From: Hysterium pulicare CBS 123377
Taxonomy: Eukaryota; Ascomycota; Dothideomycetes; Hysteriales; Hysteriaceae
Reading direction: 5' to 3'
Assembly (NCBI GenBank): GCA_000467715.1
Contig: AJFK01000258.1
Span: 46,860 to 110,859 of the forward strand
DNA: 64,000 nt
The notes under the pieces were generated by a model, which was given only the letters and a program-made list of their open reading frames with translations, did no database searches and had not been told where the DNA came from. Below are positions 31,884 through 41,662 of this stretch, piece after piece. Within the stretch, counting starts at the first letter, position 1. Every line of letters begins with the position of its first letter. The position numbers and the translations under genes are program-made.

Positions 31884-33032
31884 ATGAAACATCGTCCATT
31901 TTCTACTCTCCGGAGCCTTCGACATGAGAACCCGCTGGTATTCCCTCCCCCCCATTCTTCCTCGCATTTCTCTCTAAATCCCTCAGGGCCTTCCCCGCGC
32001 TGGCGCTCCCCCCCAACTCCCGCGTATGCAACGCGGCCTCCCTCAAAAGCGCAGCATTCAAGATGTAAAGAAAGTAATCGCTGTTTCCAGCGCAAAGGGT
32101 GGCGTTGGGAAGTCAACAATCGCCGGTAAACCTTCTCCCTCTCCGCGAAGCTCGAGAAAGGTACTGAGATTAGTTTCAAGTTAACCTCGCCCTCTCCTTC
32201 GCACGAAACGGTCACCGTGCCGGAATCCTCGACACCGACATCTTTGGTCCCTCGATCCCTACTCTCTTAAACTTATCCGGAGAGCCCAGACTATCTACGA
32301 GTTAGTTCGTACCCTCTACGTATCCTTCTTCTTCTCTGGATCCTCGACCGCTGACCGATTTTCTTAAGACAATCAGCTCATCCCGCTGTCGAACTATGGC
32401 CTCAAGTCCATGTCAATGGGCTACCTCATCCCTGAATCCTCGCCAGTAGCATGGCGCGGATTGATGGTGATGAAAGCTTTGCAACAACTGCTGCACGAAG
32501 TCGAATGGGGCGGTCTCGATGTCCTCATTTTAGATTTGCCGCCTGGGACAGGAGATGTGCAGTTGACGATTACGCAGCAGGTACATCTTGATGGTAGTCA
32601 TAATTTCTCCCCATAGTGCTATAGCACATCCACCTCCATTTCTTGACAACCAATGAAGTCGGATGCTAATTGATGTTTAAATCAGGCGCCCTCATAATAA
32701 CCACCCCGTCCGACCTTGCCTTGAAAGATGCCATAAAGGGTGTCTCTTTCTTCCGCAAAACCTCTACTCCCCTTCTTGGCCTCGTCTCGAACATGTCTTC
32801 CTTCATCTGTCCGACCTGCTCCACTCATCATCCCATCTTCGGTCCTTTAGACCATATCTCAGATATGTGTCAGGAGCATGACTTAAGATTACTCGCAGAT
32901 ATACCGTTGCATCCGAGCATTGGAAAGGATGGCGATGGAGGCAAGCCGACGGTGGTCTCAGAACCCGAGAGTGAGCGGGGTGAAGTGTTCCAACAACTCT
33001 CGGAGGAAGTCGGAAGTTTGATTGGACTATAG
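31884..33032 (+). CDS. ind1: Ind1/NUBPL P-loop Fe-S protein for complex I assembly
   Basis: Mitochondrial Mrp/NBP35-type ATPase that delivers Fe-S clusters to respiratory complex I. Five exons: 31884-31937, 31987-32125, 32181-32300, 32369-32593 and 32686-33032, giving 294 aa. Exon 1 supplies a basic presequence, [18 protein letters not shown]. Exon 2 gives [28 protein letters not shown] and the deviant Walker [11 protein letters not shown]. Later motifs are [59 protein letters not shown] and the cluster-binding CPTC in [11 protein letters not shown]. Without intron 1 (49 nt) a TAA stop would separate presequence and ATPase, so that splice is well supported. Length and motif order match fungal Ind1, not the cytosolic Cfd1 or Nbp35. 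Confidence 0.93.
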
Positions 33033-33308
33033 GTGGAGAGAAATGAAGGCCATACAAGGTGCGAGTCTTGAATGGATCCTTTGGTGTATAGTATAGTGTT
33101 CCATCCGTATATGTTAAAAGGAAAAGCATACGGAATACAATTATTGGATCGGTATCCAGTAGGAAATAAGATTTAGTATATAGCGAACGGCTTATATGAT
33201 CTCCAATGCAACACCAGGCGGGTATCAATTTATGTTCCCTGCTCATCCAAAAAAGAGCCGCTCTTACCCAACTTGCTTGACTCTTGATCAGATATAGCGA
33301 TCATCAGC

Positions 33309-36176
33309 TCAATGTCCAGACAGAGTCAAGTCCTCCTGGGCGGTGACAAATCTCTCCACCCCAGGCCTCTCTCCTCCTTCAACCTTCACTTTGGTCTCCC
33401 CTTCGCCAGATCTAAGGGGTTCGTCCCCTCCAATCTTTCCCACCGTAACAAACCTCTCAACCTCTGGCCGTTCTTCTAGAACTGAAGTCACAGATCTCAC
33501 CTCCACACTATTCAACGTCATCGTACTTGCGTTTACATCTCTATCATCACCACCAACAGTAAGTTTAAACGGATATGCAACCCCTCCCCTCGTCGGTCTC
33601 GTCGTCAAATTATCTGTTTCTGGAATAAGAGTCGGTGGACTCTGTGGTCGACTGGGACCTAAAAAATCGCCTGCATCCGGGCTCGCTGGCACCGGCATCG
33701 TATTCTGACTCGGGTGCAGTTCCGGCGCCGCTCTCGTCGCTTCCGCGAGTCCAGGAATTGGAAGCGCAAGGCATTCTAAATCTTCAGCACCAGCTTGTCC
33801 GCGATCTGTGACTGTGGAATGGCGGGAGCGCGACCGCGAAAGAGATCGTTCTGACCGGGGTGGTTTCAATGAATTGGAGCTCTGTTGGCGGGATGTAGGA
33901 GCTGGAGGAGGTTCGAGGTTCTTGGATTTGGGTTCGGCGGTCTTGAAATCCGATGTACCATCGACAGCATCTCCTTCTGTATTCGGTTTGGATGTGAAGG
34001 GCTTTTCGGGTGCCGAGTCAGCTTTCCCTTCTCTGTCGATAGTCATCTCATCGTGTTTGCTGCCCCATAATGACCACAGCATCATTCCCCAACTCTTCTT
34101 CTTCGCCTTCTCCTTCTCCATTCCCTTGACTCGTCGCCCGGCAAGAGCTGTGGGTGGTGGATATTCCCCTTCTCCGAAACCTTCATACCCCTTTTCAATG
34201 TCTCTGAGTCGCTTCTTCTGAACCTTAAGCTTTGACCGGGCAAACTTCTCATTCCACTCTGTTTGGGCTTGCATCCACTTTTTGACTGGTCCAGGCTTTA
34301 TTACCCCGATTTCTTCGGCTGGGAGCTTAAGCGCCTCGAGGTCCGTCGGAGCTGGAAGAGGATGGATGGTCCCATGTCTGTCGATTCTCTGCCGTATCAT
34401 GTGTTTTTCGAAGGGTGGAAGCGGGTCACCGGCTTTGCCGACACCAGGGCCTGCTGTCGCTTTCAATTCTTGCTTAGCAATACTTTCGAACCCGACGCTT
34501 TGCGCGCTTCGTGGCATGCTGAGTTTGATGTCGTCCGGAGACAATTTGCCATCAGACTCGGAAGTGGTGGAAGAGGAAGTTGAGATGACAGATACTTCGT
34601 CATCGTCCATGATATCTATGGAGGTTTTCTGTGCTCGCGCGAGTGCCCATGCGCCAAACTGAGCGATGCTGCGGTACATATATTTCGCGGGACGTGTGAA
34701 ACTGAGGGTCGGGGCTACATGACAAAGATCGTCCCAGACTTGCAGCTGGACGTTCGTAGGTCTATATCTCGCTGCTTGCGACTGAATGAAATTTGCGGAT
34801 AGATGAGTTGAAGGTGGGGGAAGATACGACAGTGGCGATGCAGCTTTGTGCGCGAGATAGATCTGTTCGTCGCGCAGGAGTTCACCGCCTCCGACCTGAA
34901 CTAGTAGAGGAGGGAGACCGCCGAGGGAGGGCTGAAGGACTGGGGAGACAAGTGGATGGGTCACTAGGTGATTTGCAGCATAGAGCTGGATCTGATCTTT
35001 CAATTCGATATATTTTCCATCTATAATGATAGACAGCAGAGATAGCGGGCCAATGGCTGGGTTGGAAGATGCATCTTCCGAACTATGTTCGCCAATTGGG
35101 GGAGCGAGGGAACTGAGATCAGGTCTGTCTGCTTCGGTTACTGAGAAGCCGTGTATGCGTTCTCGACGCTCTTGTTTCTGTTCTACCTTGCTAGGTATTG
35201 GTCGCTTGTTTTCCTTTCCGGAGTTGCGAGAACGAAGCTCAAGCTTGAGTAGGTCGTCGGCATTTGGTGGTGCTTTATATGTCAACACGAGTCCCTATAT
35301 CCTCAAGGTACCGAAATACTTACGCCAGCTCATACTTGGTTTATGAACAAACCCATGCGCGGGAATATAATCTAGCTTACCATCGCCTCCTAGGCTCGGG
35401 AACGAATGCGTTAAATCCACCCATGGGCTTATTAGAATCGCTCCAGCCGGCAGCGGAACCCCCTGATCTCTCAGTATTATCAGCATACTGACCACCATCC
35501 CTCCACCGGCCGAATCTCCAGCCAATATTATGGTACTCGGATCATGTTTCTCCTCCAAAAGATATAGATAGGTAGCCAAACAGTCCAAAAGTCCACAAGG
35601 GAATGGAAATTGAGGTGCTAGACGGTATCGAGGCGCCAGAACACGAGCTCTTAGTTTCCGCGCATGCCGTTGCATTTGATAGCGATGCTCGTCCACGCTA
35701 CCGAAGTAGTATGCGCCGCCATGTACGTAGAGCATTATCCGTTGTCCTTTCCCAGTTCCCGATTTCTTGCGCTCGTCATGATCCTTGCGCATCTCAATCC
35801 ACTCGGCTTTGAGAGGGACATTGTCCCTCCTCCATTGCCACCACATCTTCCCTCCCACCTGCTTGACTCCATCCGGGCCCAATTGTGCTTGAATGTGGTC
35901 GGCGGATTTGGCGAGACAATGCTCCGGTATCTCAATTTCTTTTGCATAGACCCAGGTAGGGACCGGGACCCATTGCGAAGTAAATGCTTGGATTTCGTCG
36001 ACAGTGTGGAAGGAGGCATAATGTAGGAAGCGCCGGATCAATTCAAGGCCTTCGTGGTAAGTAATATGTGCGGTAGGCTTTTGACGAAGAGGCTTGCGAT
36101 TGAGGTAATGGGAAATGTAGGTTTCAATGACAGTCGGTGTTACGGCGGCGCCTACAGAAATGGTATTGACGGGCAT
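33309..36176 (-). CDS. Alpha/beta hydrolase (HSL/esterase type) with long disordered C-terminal tail
   Basis: Exons 36176-35324 and 35272-33309, joined over a 51-nt intron (GTAAGT...ATAAAG), give 938 aa. The first half is a hormone-sensitive-lipase-like esterase: oxyanion-hole HGGAYYFGS (152-160), nucleophile elbow AGDSAGGG (Ser about 222), ISPWVDLTHSFPS, then LLVQVGGGELLRDE with the likely acid, and DDLCHVAP with the likely catalytic His. From about residue 540 on, the protein is a tail of about 400 aa, rich in Ser, Pro, Lys and Glu, with PPFEKHMIRQRIDRHGTIHP and a basic coiled stretch. Similar bipartite proteins occur in other filamentous ascomycetes as uncharacterised hydrolases. The substrate (an ester, perhaps a lipid or steryl ester) is unknown. 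The tail may localise or regulate the enzyme; this is inference. Confidence 0.88.
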
Positions 36177-36607
36177 TGTGTCTTAGATTCTCGGTTTAGA
36201 TGCACAGTGCAGAACCTAATGCGCACCTGAAGCAGATTGAAGCACTGTGCCGGAACGAGGGCGCATCAATAGCAACAACAGCTAGAAGCGCTCTTATTGG
36301 AAGAAATTAAATATTAAAGAACAGCCAAATGAACACGCCAATGGAAGGTGCAAACATGTAAGGACAGAGAGCAATAGCCCGAGTTATCGCAATATGGACC
36401 CTGAATAATCAACAACGGGCTAAGTAACTGCGGCAAAACACAGCTGCAGAAAGCTATGGCGTCATTGTGCTTCCAGCTCGGACCACTGGGAATATGGACT
36501 ATTACCCCCTAATAACTAACAGTCTACGGCTTCAAACTTATCAGTATTTCAATAAATCTAGATACTAAGTCATGACAACGTGCAGGCACGCAATCCGCCA
36601 TTTCTTC

Positions 36608-36771
36608 CAAAGGATTGTTTTTTTTGCACAGTCCAGATAGCCACCTCAATCTCAACGCGTCCGTCTTTCAAAAGCAGTCTTCCGTTCTCTCAAAGGAGTG
36701 CGATTTACAAAGTCTAGACAGCCAGCTCAATCTCGACGCGTCCATCTTTCAAAGCCTCTTCGTACTTGCTG
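36608..36771. repeat. Tandem duplication (about 81 bp) of a gene 3' end
   Basis: The block 36631-36675 closely repeats 36712-36756 at an offset of 81 bp, with matching flanks (CAAAGGA at 36608 and at 36690). The right copy contains the stop codon and last codons of the membrane-protein gene that ends at 36714. The left copy would read nearly the same peptide end (GRVEIEVAI against GRVEIELAV) but has TGG where the stop TAG is. The left copy is downstream of the functional stop, so it is a non-coding relic. Confidence 0.8.
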
Positions 36772-38072
36772 TCGTCACGGTCGCACGGTTTCCTGCCGTT
36801 GTGTCCGTCGTCCTCCCAATCTGGTGGTAGGAGCCCTTCGTCCTTGTACTTCCTAACTGCCTTGCCATATATCCTGTCCCATGCATCAGTTTCGCAACGT
36901 TGTCCGGCGTGTCTGATTCTGCGAAGGTAGTCTGGCAGACTGACAAGCGTTCCATTCTTCGGGTCCAACACCTTCCCTTTCTCCCAGGATTGTAGCTTGC
37001 GGTCAAGCCAATCAATTGTGCACCATCCACAAGTAGTTTGATTCGTACCGGGTCCATAGTGTCGCTCCTCTAGAAAGCGATTATTGCGGCCGCCATTCGC
37101 GTTGTCGCAGCCTTCGTAATCACTCACATATCGGTAGTGAGCCGGTTCGGTTTTTACCAAGGACGTCTTTGCTTCGAACAAATCTAATCCTTCAAGGCTT
37201 CCAGTGTTCATGCCATCAACGACAAACCAGTCCAGCCACATTTCCGCAGCACAAATGGGTCTGTACCAGGACGAAATGGGCTTAAGAGGCGACTGGCGAC
37301 AGGTATGCTGGAGGCGTCTCTCAATTGTAGTAATCGCCCCGATAGGCCCATCTTCAAGTTCCCTGTCAGCCGTGAAAGTGCCGATGTAGTATTGCATATC
37401 GAATTTGTCCTCATTGGTACATTGAGATTGGATAAGCTGGTAGGCTCGCGTTATAGCTTCTGTGCATGAGCTTGTACACATTTCTCCAGCGTAGGTGCTT
37501 AGGTCAGGGTCGAATAGGGACTCATGCCTGCCGTTATCCCAAGAGCGGTTCCAGATTTTCTCGTGGCAGGGAATATAGTTCAGCGACTGCCAGGCTGTCT
37601 GGCAAGCTGAAGTGGGCACTGACTTCAGGGGGGGATAAACCCTCGCAAAATCAAGACGGTTGTTGCTTGAAGTCTGTTCCTGATTAAAAGGGACGTGAGA
37701 GTAGGACTTCCAGGGGCGATAGTACGATGGGCAGCTATCTGGGCGTCTCGACAGTACTGCGGTTGAAATACTCAGCCCCACAACAGCAGCGAGCAGGACA
37801 CCGCCGAACGCAGTAACGAATATAGTCAACCACGACCGTTTAGATTTGTATCGGCGGCCAAAGGGCTTCCAGTTATGAAGCTGTTCGAGGAAGCTCTTCC
37901 TTTGAACTCGAGGCGTTTCGTTTCCACGAGACCTGCTTGAGAGAAGAGGGGCACTGGTGTTATAGAGGCCCTCATCATCACTGACTTCCTCTTCTCGAGA
38001 TGCTTCGACGCCATCGTCGATCCTCTCATCCGTAGGAACAGGAGCATAGTCTTTGCTCGATGGTCCTCCCAT
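36714..38072 (-). CDS. Cysteine-rich type II membrane protein, hypothetical
   Basis: A single exon encodes 452 aa. Residues 1-80 are cytosolic and charged, with an acidic patch and many serines. One transmembrane segment at about 81-107 (WLTIFVTAFGGVLLAAVVGL) follows basic residues, which implies a lumenal or extracellular C-terminal domain of about 345 aa. That domain has about 17 cysteines, including CTSSC, CGWC and C-x(3)-C patterns, several N-glycosylation sequons, and aromatic-rich motifs such as AAEMWLDWFVVDGM. I do not recognise a catalytic motif. It resembles orphan secretory-pathway proteins of filamentous fungi. Its last codons have been duplicated downstream. There is no sign of introns, unlike many neighbours. 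Confidence 0.8.
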   Translation of the reverse strand: MGGPSSKDYAPVPTDERIDDGVEASREEEVSDDEGLYNTSAPLLSSRSRGNETPRVQRKSFLEQLHNWKPFGRRYKSKRSWLTIFVTAFGGVLLAAVVGLSISTAVLSRRPDSCPSYYRPWKSYSHVPFNQEQTSSNNRLDFARVYPPLKSVPTSACQTAWQSLNYIPCHEKIWNRSWDNGRHESLFDPDLSTYAGEMCTSSCTEAITRAYQLIQSQCTNEDKFDMQYYIGTFTADRELEDGPIGAITTIERRLQHTCRQSPLKPISSWYRPICAAEMWLDWFVVDGMNTGSLEGLDLFEAKTSLVKTEPAHYRYVSDYEGCDNANGGRNNRFLEERHYGPGTNQTTCGWCTIDWLDRKLQSWEKGKVLDPKNGTLVSLPDYLRRIRHAGQRCETDAWDRIYGKAVRKYKDEGLLPPDWEDDGHNGRKPCDRDDSKYEEALKDGRVEIELAV

Positions 38073-38797
38073 CTTTGATTAGGCAAATAAACAAAGAACA
38101 AAGACTCTCTCGTAACGATGGCGATGTTCGATAAATAGAGGATGTATGAACGCTCGAAGAGGACGTATCAAGATAAGAAGTACTCCACCCAGGCGGTAGG
38201 GGAGCTTTATTGACTAGAACACATGTTTACCTATAGTATTACTGGTTGCCTAACTGGCTTCCGTAACGCGTGTAAGGCTGTTTTTGGGTGGCTGAGTATG
38301 CTCCTGGCTCTTGGCTGAAACCAGGGCCGTGCATGGTGTGTTCTCTACACATTTGGCCCGATAGTGTATTGTGAAAGTGGTAATATGTGATTCTAGTACG
38401 TTTGCCTGACACTGTTCAGTCCGGTGCCAGAAGTCTACACAGATCATTCAGACTCGGGGAACGTAGTATAAGCCAGTTGCCCTCATCAAGCCCGTGCGAG
38501 TATGATCTTGAAAAGGCTCTCTTGTACATACACGTACGGGTATTCAGTTGACATTGGGAATGGATTAGGATCCTTCAGATGCGGATACGAAGTGTTGGCA
38601 TAGTAAATCAGTGAGTATTGGGTCCACGGAGCAGTCGGCAGCGCGCTGGATGTCCGGGATTCCAAAGAGTCTTAGTGCAGTCTTAGCGTACTCGAAACAG
38701 CGCAAAACTGTGGATGAGATCATACCAGCCTGCCTGCCAAAAATGTCTTTAAAATAAATCTCAGCGTCCTCACCTGGGCACGCAACCACCCTCAGGA
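38073..38797. other. Divergent intergenic region with repeat relic
   Basis: These 725 bp hold the upstream regions of the membrane protein (-) and tsr2 (+). A minus-strand frame (38879-38565) crosses the tsr2 start, without recognisable content. The second copy of a short dispersed repeat lies at 38470-38516. Otherwise nothing is visible. Confidence 0.45.
38470..38516. repeat. Dispersed short repeat, copy 2
   Basis: It shares AAGCCAGTTGCCCTCAT and a following block (AGCCCGTGCG...GAAAAGG) with 4329-4404 but lacks about 27 nt between them. It lies upstream of tsr2. It is probably the remains of a mobile element. Confidence 0.5.
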
Positions 38798-39438
38798 ATG
38801 GCCACGCCTTCGCAGCCTGCCGGCGCAACTTCGCAAGGTAACACACTCGAGTTCTCTCACCTACCTGCATTTCTAACACATCGTCAGCTCAGAAGCAGGA
38901 AAAGTTCGAGCTTGGGATATGGCACTGTCTCTTTAATTGGCAAGTCCTTACCGTCGCCATTCAAAATCAATGGGGAGGTCCAGATAGTGAAGACAAGCGC
39001 GACTGGCTTGCTGGTGCCATATCTGAGATTTTCGAATCCCAGCCGAACACCGATGCGCTCGACCTTGAAGTTGTGCTCTTGCAAGCGCTGGAAGATGAGT
39101 TCGGCGTCCGCCTCGAAGACGAAACAGAAGTCACTGTCGCACGAGATATTATGAACATCAGAAAAGAGACTGCTGAGGGTATTTTTGCTACGGTGGAGGC
39201 TTTGCAGGCCAAATGGTCAGAGAGGAAAGGCAAACCTGTGTCGACGGGCAATATTCAAGTCACGGAACGAGATCAAGAGGCCGACTGGGATAGTGTGGAT
39301 GAGGAGTCGAGCTCCGATGATGAAGAAAACGATGTTGAAATGGGCGATGCACCTCCGCTTTCCACGACAAATTCGAAGCTAGCTCCACAAGTTGACGAAG
39401 AAGGGTTCACGAAGGTCGTAGGGAAACGAAGAAAATAA
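38798..39438 (+). CDS. tsr2: Pre-rRNA-processing protein Tsr2
   Basis: Tsr2 is the chaperone of ribosomal protein eS26 and is needed for 20S pre-rRNA processing. Exon 1 (38798-38837, 40 nt) and exon 2 (38888-39438) flank a 50-nt intron (G|GTAACA...CGTCAG|CT), giving 196 aa. The Tsr2 core is clear: KFELGIWHCLFNWQVLTVAI, NQWGGPDSEDKRDWLAGAI, then LEVVLLQALEDEFGVRLED. An acidic C-terminal tail (DEESSSDDEENDVEMGD) precedes the basic end KVVGKRRK. Length and tail match fungal Tsr2. Confidence 0.94.
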
Positions 39439-40028
39439 AGCATCCACTAAAACTCGGCTCTCCGTTTGGCGTATCGGACTGGTGTTTACAAGGTAAAGAG
39501 AGCACGATATGTCTTAGGTGTTTAGGCGTGGATATGCAAAAATTGGGATATTTTGCGACATCAAGACCTTCAGTTGGCACAAAGTCAGTGGCATCATCAT
39601 TGTACACTTCCTGTCACGTATAATCCGGACCATAGACATTAGGATGCGAGAGACTCAAAAAGAAGGCATACAAGTGATTCAGCGCTTCAATGAGCAGCCC
39701 GCTGAAACCAATTCGATGAACGCTTGGTCTGTGCGGCTTCAGCATCTTAGACTTCCAAGCTATACTATAGACTTAAGATCAACTGACTTGGAATCTTTTT
39801 AAGGGTATCTGTGTACTATCACAGATGCTGATTGTGAGAGCGAGAATCGTGATAGCGGATAAATATCCAATTTTGTACGGCTTTATTGTCGAGGCATGAT
39901 CTGTTTTCGGCGCCCCTCGACCAAGCTCCCCAAGCCACCCATGCTTCACGTCTTTGTCAACACCACCAAGTATACAACGCTTCTAAACACTGCTTGCTGC
40001 AGTCCATTCACTTTGATCAGATAAAGCT
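39439..40028. other. Intergenic region, no gene recognised
   Basis: This 590-bp space between two + strand genes holds the 3' flank of tsr2 and the promoter of the BSD-domain gene. A 94-codon frame at 39518-39802 has no motifs and poor codon character. Confidence 0.45.
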
Positions 40029-41393
40029 ATGGACTCCGCGTACGACCACATCCAGGAACAAAGCTTCCCCGATGACGAAGCCCCACAGCAGGGGACTGAC
40101 AACGCGCAGCACAAGAACGGCGACTTCAACTCCGAGTTTCAAGATGCCTACAAAGCTATTTCTACTAGTCCATGGGCCGCACGACTTGGGGGTTTCCTAG
40201 GCAGTGTCAAAAAACAGGTACTTCAGGACTTCTGAGCCTCCTGCCAACCCTAAGCATTCTAACCACCGCAAAAGGGAGAACAATACTACGATGGCGCTAG
40301 AAAGGAGTACTCGGCCGCCAGCGAGCAAGCCAGTAAGGGAATAACGTCTATTTTAAACCGTACTCGCTCTCTTTCTATCAACCAATCGACGCCCGAAGAC
40401 TCTGCTTCCACAGACACATCGAAAGACAAGAATGCATCCATACCCGAGGAGCCTTCCTCCCCGCCCCACCCCGACCGCCCTGAATCCCTCCCCGCAGATA
40501 TAGTCAAAGAAGCAGAGGGTATGCTCTCGCGCTTCCGAGCCGAAGCTGCCAAACGCCTAAAGGATATTGAAAGAGCAGAGGATGCTGCAGACGAAGCTCT
40601 ACTGAAATTCGGCACAAACATACGGAGCTTCCTCCGCGACGCCGTGACGATTGCTCCTCCGACTTCGCCAACCACCGGATCCGATCCATCGAAAGTCCTA
40701 TTCGAGAGCAAGGACTCAGAGGGGAAGAGGGTCATACACACCACAAGATTTGATGCCCAGCTTCACGTCATACACTCCTCTCTCGATAGCTTTCTTAAGG
40801 ATCCTGTGAGCCCAGAATGGAGCGCTTGGAGCGACAAATTCGATACCGATGCTAAAACAGATGCGATTGCGAAGGATCTGGACAAACATGAAGAACTAAG
40901 AAAAGTGATGGACAAATTGGTGCCCGAGAAGGTGCAATATGCGCATTTTTGGAAACGATATTATTTTCTCCGACATGTGATAGAGAGCGAAGAGCAGAGG
41001 CGGAGAGAGATGTTGAAAGGTAGGCTACCACCAGTCCAAAGCATTTGCTTGCGAAGGTACCAGGGCTAATGAGTTAATACAGCCTCTGCAGCCACCCCTG
41101 CAGATGAAGAAGTCGCCTGGGACGAAGATTCCGATGAAGACGACGAATCTTCAACCCCAAACCCTCAATCCACGACCACGAATCTCGCCGCGTCAAAAGA
41201 AACACTCAAACCTGGCGCAGCAGACAGTCTCAAGCCGACATCATCCCCTCGCCGCTCCAATGACCAACATTCGCAGGCCGACAGCGATGCGAGCTATGAT
41301 TTAGTCAGTGGTGCCACAAGTAGGGCGCCAGGGAGTCCGAGGGACCCGAAGAAGATTGTAACCGAAGAAAGCGATGAGGAGGATTGGGAGTAA
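40029..41393 (+). CDS. BSD-domain protein (Dos2-like)
   Basis: Exons 40029-40217, 40275-41019 and 41083-41393 (introns 57 and 63 nt) give 414 aa. After an acidic N-terminus come [19 protein letters not shown] and a long coiled region with [19 protein letters not shown]. The BSD domain follows at about residues 225-300: [20 protein letters not shown], then [10 protein letters not shown] and [20 protein letters not shown]. The C-terminus is acidic, with [14 protein letters not shown], and ends SDEEDWE. This matches fungal BSD proteins related to yeast Dos2, whose role (ubiquitin or vesicle-related) is poorly defined. All junctions have standard GT-AG ends and preserve frame. Confidence 0.88.
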
Positions 41394-41662
41394 CATATTG
41401 CTTTCAAATGGAACAATGACACGGCGTTCTGTGTTATAAGGAGTGCTTCATTAGTCCAAAGAGCTTGATTATCTTAAAAAATAAGCCCGACTTATCCATG
41501 CCCTTCAGTGAGATCTTACGCATTGCATGTGGAACAAAGAGTATCCCTCTTGGTATCTACGCTCACAGTGCCCATTGAAGAAATCATGACACCCTTACAG
41601 GCATTAAATACCACTGGACCATATCGCTCACATTAGCTCCTACAACTGGTACAGCTTAATAA

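Noticed and set aside
32803-33246. 147-codon minus-strand frame over the ind1 3' end
   Set aside because: It overlaps the conserved last exon of Ind1 and has no similarity to a known protein.
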